From: Portunus trituberculatus
Lineage: Eukaryota; Arthropoda; Malacostraca; Decapoda; Portunidae
Direction: 5' to 3'
DNA length: 64,000 nt
Assembly (NCBI RefSeq): GCF_017591435.1
Contig: NC_059299.1
Location: 5,990,980-6,054,979, forward strand
Shown here piece after piece: positions 25,611-48,028 of the stretch; position 1 is the stretch's first letter; each line of letters starts with the position of its first letter. The position numbers and the translations under genes were made by a program. The notes beneath the pieces are model-generated. The model was not told the origin of the DNA. It was given only the letters and a program-made list of their open reading frames with translations, and did no database searches.

Positions 25611-27130
25611 TTCCCTTACATAACCCATTGTTTCTTTCCCCATCACCTAACTTGTCTACTTTCCCACTCAGCCTCCTCTTTCCTTACCAAACCTTTCCTT
25701 TTCATCGTTTCCCTTTATTTTAACCTCTTTCCCCACCGAACGTTCCTTCCTTCAAAAAATATAAAAACTCACCTTTTCTTCCTCTCTCCATGTTTTCCTT
25801 TCTTCTTCCACACCTAACCCACCTCTTTCGTCTTTCCTCTCCTCCCTTTCCACTTTACTTTACCTGTCCACTCTTTCCCTCGCGTTTCTCTTCTCACCTC
25901 GCGTTACCTCTTCACTTCTCCTTCATCTTAACTCCCCGCCACCCCACAAGCTTCTGCCGATGATGGGAACAGCGGGAGGCAATTGTTGTTTTCCAAAATA
26001 CTAGAAACAAAATAGGTAAGCTAAATGGTTTTCTCGGTCTACCTCCTACCAACAAAGCACCTCCGGAAGGGACTGTGTACCTGCTACAGGCCCATGTATT
26101 CTTAAATCCTTTGCTCTCTGTTTTCAAAGCCACATAGACGACTGTTTTCGAAGGCCACATAGATTGATCTTTGTGTTCTAAAGGTTGTTTCCTCCATTGT
26201 TGTTATATAATCAATATTAAACTGGAATATTATTACAATCATGAAAGCGTCCTAACTGATGCTGTTCATTGCCCAAAGAGATGTTTTGCCGTGTTCTCAA
26301 ATCCCAAGTGTCATTTTTCCTCTTATCTTGCAGAAATAATATCAAACTATCACTGGTATCATAGAAGCTTACTTAGAAATTCATTACGCTGTTGAAGAGA
26401 GATTAGATTATTTTCAAAGACCGCTGATATCATTATTCATATACTCTAATTTTTTTTTTTTTCCTTTTGTGCCGATGATTTAGAATGATTATTGCTGGAA
26501 TCACGAGACAAACGTTTGGAAACCCATTGCGTTCTGTTTAAAGAAATAAACCAACAAAACAGTCTGGAACAAGGTCTTAGTGGGAAGGTGAAATATTTAA
26601 GTGTTCCTGCGGCTGCTTTCACTCTACTCCTGTCCCGGGCCGTAAAAGATTCAGTGTCAGGCAGTTTTTTTTTTTTTTTCAAGAGGGGAGATGAAACAGG
26701 CTGCCATCTTGAATAGGACTGTAAGCACCACCACCCCGACCACCACCACCATCACCCCTTCACACTCGACAAAAGCCTAAAATACCTCTGTAACCTTTTC
26801 GCAGTTTTCTCTCCACTTAAGCTTCCTCCGCTGAGGGTTTAGTCTTCCCACGACCTTCTTTTTCAGAACTTTATACCTGTTTACCATTTCCAACGAACGA
26901 ATAAATGAACGAACCCTTCTGGAGCTCAACGAGAAAGTGCCTGTGTTCCCTTTAGGCGTCAGGTTCCTCCCTCTGGCTCGGTGTGGCCTCGCTCGTCAGG
27001 AGAGTTGGGGAGGTGGCGTGTCAAGTCGGGGTCGATCGGGAAGCAGTCGCAGTCAGTCTTTAGTCTCCTGGTATTAGATTTCCACTCGTTGCTGTTTCTC
27101 GTTCACCTGAGGAAGTGAAGGGAAGGTTGA
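25611..27130. other. Unique non-coding DNA
   Basis: T/C-rich to about 25910, then mixed. Small local repeats occur (GTTTTCAAAGCCACATAGA near 26120 and GTTTTCGAAGGCCACATAGA near 26143). No gene recognised. Confidence 0.5.
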
Positions 27131-27214
27131 GAGAGAGAGAGAGAGAGAGAGGAAGAGAAAGAGAGAGTGAGTGAGAGTGAAGGGTGAAAAACACATTAAC
27201 AAAAACAGAATATC

Positions 27215-27670
27215 ACAAACCTAAAGTGACAAACAAGTGGAAACAGACAGACAGAGAAACAGAGGTACATACACAAACAGAGACAGAGGGAGAAAGTAAG
27301 AGAGAAATACAGATAGAACAAATATAAAATGACAGACAGACAAAAAAACAAAGAAATAGAGGGATAGAGACAAACAAGCAGAAACACACAGATGACACAG
27401 AGACAAACATAAACACAAACAGAGACAGATGGAGAAGGTAAGAGAGAAATACATATAAAAGAAAAACAAAAAAATAGACGAACAGAGACAGACAAGCAGA
27501 AACACAAAGAGGAAACAAAGACAGACACAGTGACAGATGGAGAAGGTAAGAGAAAATACATATAAAACAAAAAAAAAAACGATAAACAGAAGAAAGACAA
27601 AGAAATAGACGAATAGAGACAGACAAGCTGAAACACACAGATGAGACAGAGACAGACGGAGAGAATGAGA
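27215..27670. repeat. Purine-rich minisatellite, about 120-150-bp unit
   Basis: Three to four diverged units share CAGAGACAGATGGAGAAGGT, AAGAGA(G)AAATACATATAAAA, ATAGACGAA..AGAGACAGACAAGC and GAAACACA.AGATGA. The minus-strand Leu/Ser/Cys-rich frames repeat with it. A short (GA)n lies just upstream at 27131-27150. Confidence 0.85.

Positions 27671-29622
<1,952 letters not shown>

Positions 29623-29669
<47 letters not shown>
29623..29669. repeat. (TG)n microsatellite
   Basis: A perfect dinucleotide tract. Confidence 0.95.
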
Positions 29670-29670
<1 letters not shown>

Positions 29671-30484
29671 CAGTGTGGATGATATTTTCCTTATAACTTT
29701 TCTTTAATTTCTCTTTATTTCTTATATTTATTGTGATTTAGTTTCATTTCCTTATCTTTCTTTTCCTGTAACTGTGTCAGACTCTTCTTCGAATTATTTT
29801 CATTGCTTTTCGTGTGTTTTTTTTTATATTAGTGTCAGTGTGAAGTGTATTGAAATTAATCGGAATATATAAAATTATGCATGACTTTTTTTGGTATTTT
29901 TAGTTGATATTGTCTGTCATTATGTTATTGTTAGTCTAAAAAAGAAATATTGTGAATCAGAATATGAAGAAATAGATGTCTGATGAGAGAGAGAGAGAGA
30001 GAGAGAGTAAGAGTGCATAATATATCACAAGGGAGGGATTTAAACACGCAATGTAAAATGGAACTTCTTTTCATCCACCCATCCTGAAGGAGAGCTATGA
30101 ATTCCTGGTGTGATTGGTGACTGGAGTGACTAGAGGACAAGTGGTGAGTAGTGGACTGGTGAGGATGGTGGTGGTGCTAATAGTGTGGCTCGTGGAGCTG
30201 CTATTGGTGCTTCTACTACAGCCCTACATCCATTCACACAGCACTCTCCTAACGTTCTATTGCTAAGAGTCTCCAATTTCACCCGCCACTTGCCATCATC
30301 ACACCTAATAAACTGAGGACTTTCTTGGTAAATGTTCGTTGTGATGGTGCGTGTGATTCTCTCCTTTATTTCTACATGTTGTTGTTTCTATTTGTATTTC
30401 TTATCGCATCGTTCGTTTTTGTTTGTGTTTTTTGCTTCTAAACCTGTTTGTGTATTTTTTTGTGTGTGTATTTGTGTGTTTGTT

Positions 30485-30488
<4 letters not shown>
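29670..30488. other. Unique DNA; tiny hydrophobic frame
   Basis: A 33-codon frame at 30165-30266 starts with ATG and is strongly hydrophobic (MVVVLIVWLVELLLVLLL), like a signal peptide. Nothing else supports it as a gene. (GA)n lies at 29985-30007. Confidence 0.4.
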
Positions 30489-30542
<54 letters not shown>

Positions 30543-30697
30543 TTTGTTTGTGTGTGTTTTTGCTTCTAAATCTGTTTGCATTTGCTTTTTTTTTATCATT
30601 TTCTTGTTTTTTGTTGATAGTTTTTTTATTATTTTATTTTTATGCATCTTAACTCTACGTCTGCTTTTGTTTCTCTTTCTTCATCTACTTCTACTGA

Positions 30698-30744
<47 letters not shown>

Positions 30745-30775
30745 CACTACCACTATCACTACTACCACCACTATT
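30489..30775. repeat. (TG)n with TGTT borders, then (CTA)n
   Basis: (TG)n at 30489-30539 is bordered on both sides by TTTG units. A CTA/CCA triplet tract lies at 30698-30775. Confidence 0.9.
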
Positions 30776-30850
30776 AATCAAGAAAGCCTCTTGACGCAGT
30801 GTAGTAAAACAATAATATTAATGAACGTTTTGTCCAAACCATAATTAAAA

Positions 30851-30854
<4 letters not shown>

Positions 30855-30897
<43 letters not shown>

Positions 30898-30932
30898 GAG
30901 GAAATAAATAAACCAATTGCGATAAAAGCCAA

Positions 30933-31023
<91 letters not shown>
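30855..31023. repeat. Two (GA)n microsatellites
   Basis: Tracts at 30855-30894 and 30935-31023 are separated by a 40-bp unique island. Confidence 0.97.
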
Positions 31024-31027
<4 letters not shown>

Positions 31028-32505
31028 ATGTAGCCATTAAGAACATTATTTCACTCTGTTAATTAGACGTGGCCTTCTTCACACCTGCTCCCTGTTATGT
31101 AACCTGGAAATACTAAACTCCTGGAAAAAAAACACCTTTCACACCCAACCCCTTGAAAAAAATAACAATAAAATAAATGAATAAATAAATAACGCACTAC
31201 AAAGTTTATACGAAGGAAAAATATCCCTGGTGTATAAAAATGACGTGTTGGGGGAGAGGAAAAGGCGGAAAAAAGTGAGAATACTGACAAGCGAAACCTT
31301 TACAGAATTTTGTGGCGATGGAAATGAGGTTATAGCGGTAACAGAGTGTAACCCGGAAATATGCATCCATTATTTTGCCCTGATTCCGCAGGTGATTACT
31401 TTTTGGAAGGGACGAGAGACAGGTGTGTGGAGGAGGAAGAGGAGGAGGAGGAGGAGGAGGAGTAAGAGGAGAGGATGGGAAGCTAGGAAAGAACGAGTGA
31501 GTAAGAGAGTGTGATAGCGATAAGATAAGGAATGGAAGGAAAGGAAAGATGGAGAGGAGGAGGAGGAATGACACAGAGAAAAAATTAAAGAAGAAGGGGA
31601 AAGATAAAAGGGATGAGAAAATGGTGATAGAGGAAGGGAAGAAGGGAGAGAAGAAATATAAAAGGAAAAAATAAATGAAAAATAGGGAGGAGAGGAAGAT
31701 AGGAAGGATGAAATGAGGTAGATGAGTTTTTATTGGTGTGTGTGGGTGTGTGAAGGGAGGAAATGCATGCCCGTGTGCATTTATTCAACAAAACCTTGTC
31801 AATTTTGGGAACAGACCGGGTGTGTGTGAAAAATAGAACCAGAAAACATTAATCAACTTTACACATCATTCGTGAAATTACATCATGACAATTTTTTTTC
31901 CACGAGGCGCCCGCAGAATATATATCCTTTCATTATTCTTTTTATTCCCTAGTCCCGCATCGCCCTCTCTACTCTTTTTATAATTAACCTGTCATGTCTT
32001 CAGCATTAATCTTACAAACGTTCCCTTTAATTTTTTTTTCATCATTATTGTGTTATCTTTTCACATTGTTCTTTGATTTCTTTGTCTTTCTTTATTGTGT
32101 TTATTAATTCATCATAGTTTTCTTTATATTGTCTACCGTGTTATCCATTTGTCATACTTCATTTTCCGTTTATCTTTGTTGTGTGTCAATTTCCTTATGA
32201 TGTTTTTTAATTTATCTCTATTTCATATTTTTCATGGTTTGTTTTTCTGTTTTTTGTTTCAGGTTCACAGTGTCCTCCATCTTCCATTGCTACTTTAATC
32301 TCCCTTATTTTCTTTACAATGCCAGCGAACTTACATTATTTTCTCTATCTTTCCAGGTAAGCGTCCATTAATCATCAATTTTCTCAAGACACAGAAGGTA
32401 AAAGGATAAAATGTACCACAGTAATGCTTCTCAGGAAACATGACACTCTAAAACACTAAGAACCTTACATTGTTTTCTCCATCTGTCCATTAACCAGCAG
32501 GTCTC
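31024..32505. other. Unique DNA, purine-rich middle
   Basis: A purine-rich block with GGA units lies at 31420-31720, and a T-rich block at 31900-32300. No gene recognised. Confidence 0.5.
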
Positions 32506-32706
32506 TTAAACCCTTGAGTACCATGACGCGTTTCCATATTCATTTTCCTTACTATTTGGTGATTTTATACAGGTTCAGAAACTTATGTGAAGAATTGAAA
32601 TAGTAAAGACTATGGCTATTATTTTTCTGACCTCCATCGACCCTTCCTAATGGTCTAATCGTACACAAATCTCGTAAAAATATGTCCCAGTATTGAAGGG
32701 CGTTAG
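32506..32706 (+). mobile_element. piggyBac-like MITE, copy 3
   Basis: It starts at TTAA 32506-32509 followed by ACCCTTGAGTACCATGACGC and ends with CCCAGTATTGAAGGGCGTTAG. The final base of the TTAA has changed. The core shows a small deletion near 32650 relative to copies 2 and 4. Confidence 0.85.
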
Positions 32707-33278
32707 AGTACATAGGAAAATAAACAGCTGTGTATCATTCTCATATTTCAGGAAACCTTATACATTGCTACATATAAATTGCATTGTGTCCAGTAGCTTC
32801 TCACCTTTTGATCCGTAAACCAACATTTTTTTTCAGGATTCATAATAAAAAACGGATTGTGTCAGAGTATTGCATTTCAGGAAAGGATACATCACTACAT
32901 CCAATTTATCGTTTAAGGACACAAATGCAAGTAAAAAAGAAAAAGAAAATTGAAATCGTCGCGGTCTATTGCGATGTAGCTCCTCAGAAAACGGAACACA
33001 ACACGCCACCATGTAGAACAGCATATGACAGGGAAACAAGACGATAAGCAACATAACACCACGCAGCACGGAATAACAAAGCACTCGTCAACCGTACTTC
33101 CCTCCTGAGATTTACCATTATAAGACTGGTCACTTTTTCCTTGCCCTAATTCGAAGGAAGAAATGTTTACTGTTAGGGCAATTGGCTGTAAAAACGTGGT
33201 ATTATCTTTGATCTTCTAATGTCACTGTGAAAATGGTATATAGAAACTACGATATTGATTCAGACCTAGTTATTATCT
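32707..33278. other. Unique DNA
   Basis: Mixed AT-rich sequence with no gene seen. Confidence 0.5.
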
Positions 33279-33625
33279 TTCTTATTCTAGTATCAATACT
33301 GTATATTAATCATTACTTATACTCTATCCGTTTAAATATCAGATATCTTATATATAAACTGTGCTTCATACTTGTTTAGTCTTCCATTCACCTTTTTTTC
33401 CCATTTTAGTATCAATTGTGTATATACTCTGTCCGTTTAGGTATCACGTATCGTATATATATAAACTACTCTTCATATTTGTTTAGTCTTCCATTCACCT
33501 TAATCGCATTTTATTATCAAGAGTGTGTATGAGTCATTATTTATATTCTGTGTCCGTTTAGGTATCATGTATCGTATATATAAACTACGATTCATGGCTA
33601 TTTAGTCTTCCATTCACTTTATTCG
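33279..33625. repeat. Minisatellite, about 105-120-bp unit, three copies
   Basis: Units at 33279-33399, 33400-33506 and 33507-33625 share TCTGTCCGTTTAGGTATCA, CGTATCGTATATATA, AAACTAC, TTGTTTAGTCTTCCATTCAC and TTTTAGTATCAA. The middle unit lacks a segment of about 14 bp present in the other two. Confidence 0.9.
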
Positions 33626-34870
<1,245 letters not shown>

Positions 34871-35007
34871 TCGACTTCTTTTCAGAGGGAGGTTTCAAGA
34901 CATTTTTAGCTAACTCTCTTAATATTTTAGGGAGCTGGCAATTGAGTAAGCCTTTTCTTTTTATTTTTTTGTTGCCCTTGGCCAGTTTCCCTATTCCATA
35001 AAAAAGA
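34871..35007 (+). repeat. Interspersed repeat family B, longest copy
   Basis: The copy carries CGACTTCTTTTCAGAGGGAG then GTTTCAAGACATTT, GCTAACTCTCTTAATATTTT, AGGGAGCTGGCAATTGAGTA, a T-run, GTTGCCCTTGGCCAGTTTCC and a terminal A-run. It extends about 15 bp further 5' than the 16.8-kb copy. It may be the 3' end of a longer retroposon. Confidence 0.75.
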
Positions 35008-36517
<1,510 letters not shown>

Positions 36518-36587
<70 letters not shown>

Positions 36588-36597
36588 CTCGCTCTTC
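36518..36597. repeat. (TC)n microsatellite
   Basis: Perfect to 36584, then two GC interruptions in the last 12 bp. Confidence 0.95.

Positions 36598-38432
<1,835 letters not shown>

Positions 38433-38523
<91 letters not shown>
38433..38523. repeat. (AC)n microsatellite
   Basis: A perfect dinucleotide tract. Confidence 0.98.
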
Positions 38524-39515
<992 letters not shown>

Positions 39516-40041
39516 GAGCTGGAAAACCGATGGGAGATAGATAACCTGCGGGAATGAAAGGTATATATAATAGCTATTGATTTAGAAGGAAAGAAAACTA
39601 TTGATAATATTTTTCTTCCTTTACCTAGTGTTTCCTTCTGTACTCTGTGGTGGAAAACTGATAGTAAATAGATAACCTGCATGAATGAAGGTGTATATAT
39701 ATATAGCTATTGATTTAGAAGGAAAGAAAACTAGTGATAACATTTTTTCCTAATATATTTTACCTACCGTTTCCCTTTGTACTCTGAGCAGGAAAATTGA
39801 TGGGAGATAGATTACCTGCGTGAATAAAAAAAAAAGTATTGATTTACCAGGAAAGGAAACTAGACACATTATACTTTCCCTCTCCCTTTCCCAACTGTAC
39901 TCTGAGCTGGAAAATTGATAGGAGATAGATAACCTTCGTGAATGAAAGGTATATATAAAAGTATTGATTTAGACTGAAAGGAAACTAGAGAGAGATGATA
40001 TTTTTCCTCTTTTCCTTTACCTACTGTTTCCCTTTGTACTC
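39516..40041. repeat. Minisatellite, about 120-138-bp unit, four copies
   Basis: Units begin near 39516, 39651, 39787 and 39905 with variants of GAGCTGGAAAATTGATGGGA. They share GATAGATAACCTGCGTGAAT, GGTATATATA, TATTGATTTAGAAGGAAAG, AAACTAGTGATAA and CTGTTTCCCTTTGTACTCT. The third unit lacks the TATATA block. Confidence 0.93.
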
Positions 40042-40794
<753 letters not shown>

Positions 40795-40971
40795 TTTTTT
40801 TATTTAAACTAGGTTACATGTGTTGTACATACCAGAGGTCTGAGACTATGGTATAGTTCAGGCCTATCTTGGCAACAAAAGAAAATACACAATATTTACA
40901 GAAGTGAGACAAGTTGATAATTTGATAATAGTATATAATTACACACTTTCACTGCACTTATTGGTGTCACA

Positions 40972-41247
40972 CTAGCACTTTAGCCACTCGTTCACGCCTC
41001 TTTTGTACGCCTGGAGGCATGTAGAGTGGTGTATGTTTGTGTCTTGCACCAGCCGGTTCCACATGCGGCTGTAACGAGGGAGGAAGGAACGGAGGTGACT
41101 CTCGGTCCTCGCAAAGGGCACAGTCACAGTGAGGTGGTGGTCTATTAGGCCGGCGGTTCGAGTGTCATGTGTGGGGATGGATGGGGTGGCAGGCGTAGTG
41201 GTGCCAGGTGTGGAGTCTGTTGCCTGAGGGCCTTGTACATGACGCAC
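40972..41247 (-). pseudogene. Retrotransposon C-terminal domain segment
   Basis: The final readable stretch contains FLPRYSRMWNRLVQ and ends at the stop codon 40972-40974 (..NEWLKC). The pattern Phe-x-Pro-Arg..Trp-Asn-x-Leu is typical of the extreme C terminus of Jockey/CR1-like RT proteins. Its useful frame begins at about 41175. Upstream of that, the sequence continuing from the RT is in another frame (including RIQARAQRMVQMRNQDQQPN), so a frame change lies between about 41160 and 41235. Confidence 0.75.
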
Positions 41248-41346
41248 AGGCCCGCCACGTCTCGCCGCTGCTGTAGAGGTTGAAAGTTGGGCTGCTGATC
41301 CTGGTTCCTCATTTGCACCATCCTCTGCGCTCTTGCCTGGATCCTG

Positions 41347-42618
41347 TCAAGCCCGGCAAGATAGGAGGGTGGGCAGGAGGACCAGGTGAGGAGCGTACTC
41401 CATGACGGGCCTGACCTGGGCCCTGTAGAGGGACGCTATCCCCGGACCGTCGAGCAACTTCCCAACGCGTCGGACACAGCTCAGCCTCCACGCCGCATCC
41501 CTGGCAACCCTCCTCACGTGGGTGGTGAAAGTTAGGCCTGCGTCTACTTCCACCCCCAGGATGGAGATAGACTGCTGGAAAGGCAGCCTTTTGCCTTCAA
41601 GAAAGAAGGCTGGGGGATGGGCGTCTTCTCGCCGCCTGGAGATGTGCAGGACTTGAGTTTTCTCAGGGGCGAGGGTTATTTGCCAGCGGCAGCTCCAGGA
41701 TGCAATAACTTGCAGGACAGCGTTGATTCTGTCCACCGTGTTCTGCCGGTGGTTCCTGTCGCTGATGAAGGTGAGGGTGCAGTCGTCTGCATAAGCTTTG
41801 GCCTCGGGGACTAGTTGCAGTATGTCATTGAAATATACACACCACAACAGAGGCCCGAGGACACTGCCCTGAGGGACGCTGGCTTTGATATGGTGTTGGG
41901 AGGACGAGTGGCCATCAACAACAGTGTGCAGGGTTCTGCCATGAAGGTAGTCCTCCAGGAGGTGCAGCAGTCCTCCACACACTCCAAGGCTCCTCAGTTT
42001 GGCTGCCATTCCCTTGAACCACACTCTGTCAAAAGCACCGGCGATATCCAGGGCAACGACGAACACCTCTTTCCCACTGTCTATCGCGGTGCTCCACTCC
42101 GTAGAGTTTAGGAGAAGCAGGTCGGCTGCCGACTTACCCTGCCTGAACCCAAACTGCTTTGAGTTAAGGAGGTGGTGGGCGTCGAGGAAGGCGGTGACTT
42201 TTCTCGTGATGAGGACTTCCAGCGTCTTCCCCACCACGGAGAGGAGAGAGATGGGCCTGTAGTTCTTAGGATCCGCCCTGCTACCCTTCTTGTGTACAGG
42301 CACCACTCTGGCCTGCTTCCAGAGTGCTGGCCATGTTTGGGAAGTGAGGCATTCCCGGTAGAGCTGGGTGAGTGGAGTGGCGAGCTCAGCTGCACATTGC
42401 CTGAGTATGTGAGGGCTGATGTTGTCTGGTCCCAGAGCCTTCTTCGTGTCGGTCTTGCTGAGCAGGGCCATCACCTCCTCCATGGTGATGTGCAGGCTGT
42501 CCAGCTCAGCAGTTGTTAGCACTGGGATCCTGGGTGGAGTGTTGTTTGGGTGGGTAACACTCATTTTGGTGGAGAAGTGGGCGGAGAATAGCTCGGCTTT
42601 GTCCCTCCCTCTCGTCAC
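41347..42618 (-). pseudogene. Retrotransposon reverse transcriptase domain
   Basis: An open frame of about 423 codons holds a complete RT fingers-palm-thumb core. Motifs in order are LWKQARVVPVHKKGS, YRPISLLSVVGK, FGFRQGKSAADLLL, ALDIAGAFDRVW (first catalytic Asp, near 42018-42056), KASVPQGSVLGPLLW, YADDCTLTF (catalytic pair, 41782-41793), LAPEKTQVLHISRR, SILGVEVDAGLTF and LYRAQVRPVMEYA. It copies element RNA into DNA at the nicked target. The frame runs out at 41347 because of an indel near 41380, where the next frame continues the same domain. The key catalytic residues are all present. Confidence 0.9.
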
Positions 42619-42946
42619 TACCTCACCGCTCGGTGTGGTGAGTGGGGGGGATGGTGGAGTCCGTGGCCAGGCCCTGCTGCTGCTTCAAGCTACTCCACCA
42701 CTCCTTCTTACCAACATTCTGACCTGAGAGCTTTGCAGTCAGGTCAGTCTTCCACCTTTGGATGGCGGCTTTTTGCGCGTTGGCCATGTTGCGGCAGGCA
42801 GCTTTATATGACTCACGGTTGGCTTGGGTGCTGCTTGCTCTCAGTCGTCGCCAGGCCCTGCTCTTCAAGTCCGCCGCCTCACGACAGCGAAATCCAAACC
42901 ATGGCTGATCCCCCTGGTCTTGATTTATATGTCTGGCAGGGCACAT
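42619..42946 (-). pseudogene. Linker between endonuclease and RT
   Basis: This frame encodes PWFGFRCREAADLKSRAWRR and WWSSLKQQQG, the basic Trp-containing region that normally joins endonuclease and RT in this group. One-base length differences at a G5 run (near 42920) and a C7 run on the minus strand (near 42645) put it out of frame with both neighbours. Homopolymer position suggests slippage or a sequencing error. Confidence 0.8.
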
Positions 42947-44099
42947 ACTTTGACTGAAGGGACAGCAGGTGACTGGTGAAGGCCTCCACCTGTTCGTTAA
43001 GGGTGCCAGTGAGACGATCCTCCCAGTTTGTCTGGCTGAGCTCAGCTCTCAGTGCCTCCCAGTCAGCTCGCCGCCAAAGCCAGTTGGTGCGCGTTGTCGG
43101 TTCATCCCTGTCCACCCTCACTTTCACTGTCGTAAGGATGGCCACGTGGTCAGATGACCCAGGGGTACCGAGTGGGCGGCAGGTGACTAATCCCTCTGGC
43201 AGATCGGTAATTACTGGATCGAGTGAGGAGCCAGAAATATGGGTTGGGAAGTCGACATGGTTAGTGAGCCCAAAATCTGTTAGCAAGTCATCAAATGCCC
43301 TCGCCACAAGGTGCTGGTTGAGGTCACCAATGATGATGAGGTGTTTGCAGGCTTGCTGGTACAGTAGGGCATCCAGATTAGTGTGGATAAAGTGAAGAGG
43401 CTCACTTCCCTGCCACTGAGGGCGGTAACACACACAAAGGAGCACTGCTTCATTATTGTGTGTCCACACCTTAAAAAATATGAGCTCCAGGTGCTCTGGC
43501 ATGTCTACTTCCACCACCTGTACAGAGAGAGACTTCCTAAAGCACACGGCAACACCACCAAAAGTGCCATGCGTTCTGTCTCGGCGGTGCCATGTTGTGT
43601 AGTCCTGCAGCTGTCCGTAGTTGGCGGGCACCGAGGAGTTTAGGAAGGTCTCCACTGTGGCAATGACGTCAGGGTTGTGAGGCAGCACGTGACTGTGCGT
43701 CAGGTCGCCGATGTTAGTCTGCAGACCCCTAACATTGGCTGACAGAATAGTGAGCTTGTCCCGGCAGCGCCCGCCATTGCTCCAGTTGTTGTGGCGGTAA
43801 TACTGTGGTGGTGCCGGGGGGGCGTAAGGGGGGGACCAATCTCTTGTCGTGGGAGTGGTGATTCTCTGGAGAGACTGAAACACGAGGTCTCTCGTCCGGT
43901 TTTGCTCGTTTATGAGGTGAGCAAATAACCTTTCCTGCCGCTCCTGGTTGAGGCGTGTGAGGCAGTCCTGATGTGTGTGGCCCAGGCGGTTACAATGCTC
44001 ACACCTCGTCCTCCTGGTACAGTCTTCCGTGGAATGACCTCTCTTCCTGCAGTGACGGCAGTACGTGCTTGGACGTCTGTGCTGGCTAGTGTTTTGCCG
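42879..44099 (-). pseudogene. Zinc-knuckle plus AP-type endonuclease region
   Basis: One open frame runs through both parts. Two CCHC knuckles of exact C-x2-C-x4-H-x4-C spacing lie at 44019-44060 (CRHCRKRGHSTEDC) and 43962-44003 (CEHCNRLGHTHQDC). They are followed by a charged Gln/Glu-rich stretch and then the endonuclease: LTILSANVRGLQTN, VIATVETFLN, HGTFGGVAVCFRK, VCYRPQWQGSEPL, LIIIGDLNQH, SLDPVITDLP and LGTPGSSDHVAIL. Asn, Glu, the GDLN Asp/Asn and the terminal SDH catalytic set are all visible. The enzyme would nick the target for primed reverse transcription. No stop separates knuckles from endonuclease, so a fused protein is likely. Confidence 0.88.
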
Positions 44100-44999
44100 T
44101 GAGTTGTGAGGTGGACGGGTGGCAGGCGCTGGGATAGCGGAGGGCGGTGGCTCGGCTCGCTGTCCAGGTCGTGCGCGCGGCCCGGCAGGGGGGTGGCGGG
44201 CGGCTGGTGCGCTGCGGCGTGGGGGGTGCTGGGTTCTGGGTGGGAGGCTGCGTTTGTTTGTGATGTTCTCTCACGATGTGTTTGTTGTTGTTGTTGTTGT
44301 CTTCGAGCAGAGCGGTGATTGTTGAGGACTTGGTTTGGTTGGTTGGGGGGTGGAGTTCCCGTAATCCCTGTTTGTGGTGAGTCAGAGGCAGGTGGTTGGA
44401 GAGGCGCAGTTTGAGTTGTGGATGCGTCAGTGGTGGGGTGATGGGTCGGTCAGTGGACGTAGAAGGAACAGTAGAGGTGGTGGTGACGTCAGTGGATATA
44501 GGCTCTACGGTTGTGGTGGTAGAGGTGGAGATAGTAGTGGTTGTGGTGGCGGAAGTGGTGGTTGCAGGGCTGGTAGCAACCTCTGGGAGGGTGGGATTCA
44601 CCTGACTAGGCACGTGTGAGGTCTGGCCAGGTGGGCTGGAAGCAGGGTTGGGAGCAGCTACTGGTGGGGCGGAATTGACCTGACTCTGCACTTGTGAGGT
44701 CCGGCCAGGTGGGCAGGAAGTGCTTTCAAGATTATGGGGATTTATCTGGCTAGATACTCGAGGGGTCTGGAAAACACGTGGTTTACCTGAGGTCCACCAG
44801 CTACGGGCTGCCTCGTTGCTGGTCACGTGTTGCTGCCACTCCTTGTCGATCCTCTCCGAGCTTGCGGTGCAGGCGATGGAATTTGTATCTAATTCCTCTA
44901 GGCTTGATCTGAGCGCCACAATCCTGTCAAGGAAGTGGATGACGGACACCAAGTACTCCCTGTTTTCAGCGATGTGGTGAGTGTGAGGCTCAAACAAGT
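44086..44999 (-). pseudogene. Gag-like Pro/Thr-rich N-terminal region
   Basis: A frame of about 300 codons has a short hydrophobic heptad-like start (YLVSVIHFLDRIVALRSSLE), a Trp-containing segment (RSWWTSGKPRVFQTP), then three imperfect tandem repeats of about 26 residues (..SSQINPH.., ..VQSQVNSAPP.., ..VPSQVNPTLP..), a Thr/Ser tract and a Pro-rich tail. An indel in a C run near 44185 moves the end of the frame out of register; the adjacent frame leads straight into the zinc knuckles. No ATG begins this frame. Role by position: RNA binding and particle assembly, as for other ORF1/gag-like regions. The sequence shows no recognised fold. Confidence 0.7.
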
Positions 45000-45047
45000 T
45001 AAGGATGGCTTTTTTACTCCTTAGTTCCTTACAGAGTGACTTGTTTA

Positions 45048-47956
<2,909 letters not shown>

Positions 47957-48026
<70 letters not shown>
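47957..48026. repeat. (CT)n microsatellite
   Basis: A perfect dinucleotide tract. Confidence 0.97.

Positions 48027-48028
<2 letters not shown>

Noticed and set aside
25912..26716. Short frames in a unique region suggesting a gene
   Set aside because: All are under 85 codons without splice support. Local repeated phrases suggest an old interspersed repeat instead.
30165..30266. 33-codon signal-peptide-like frame
   Set aside because: Hydrophobicity comes from GTG/CTN-rich sequence. No downstream donor or continuing exon is evident.
41617..43643. Plus-strand frames of 60-140 codons across the retrotransposon
   Set aside because: They are antisense shadows of the endonuclease and RT coding frames.
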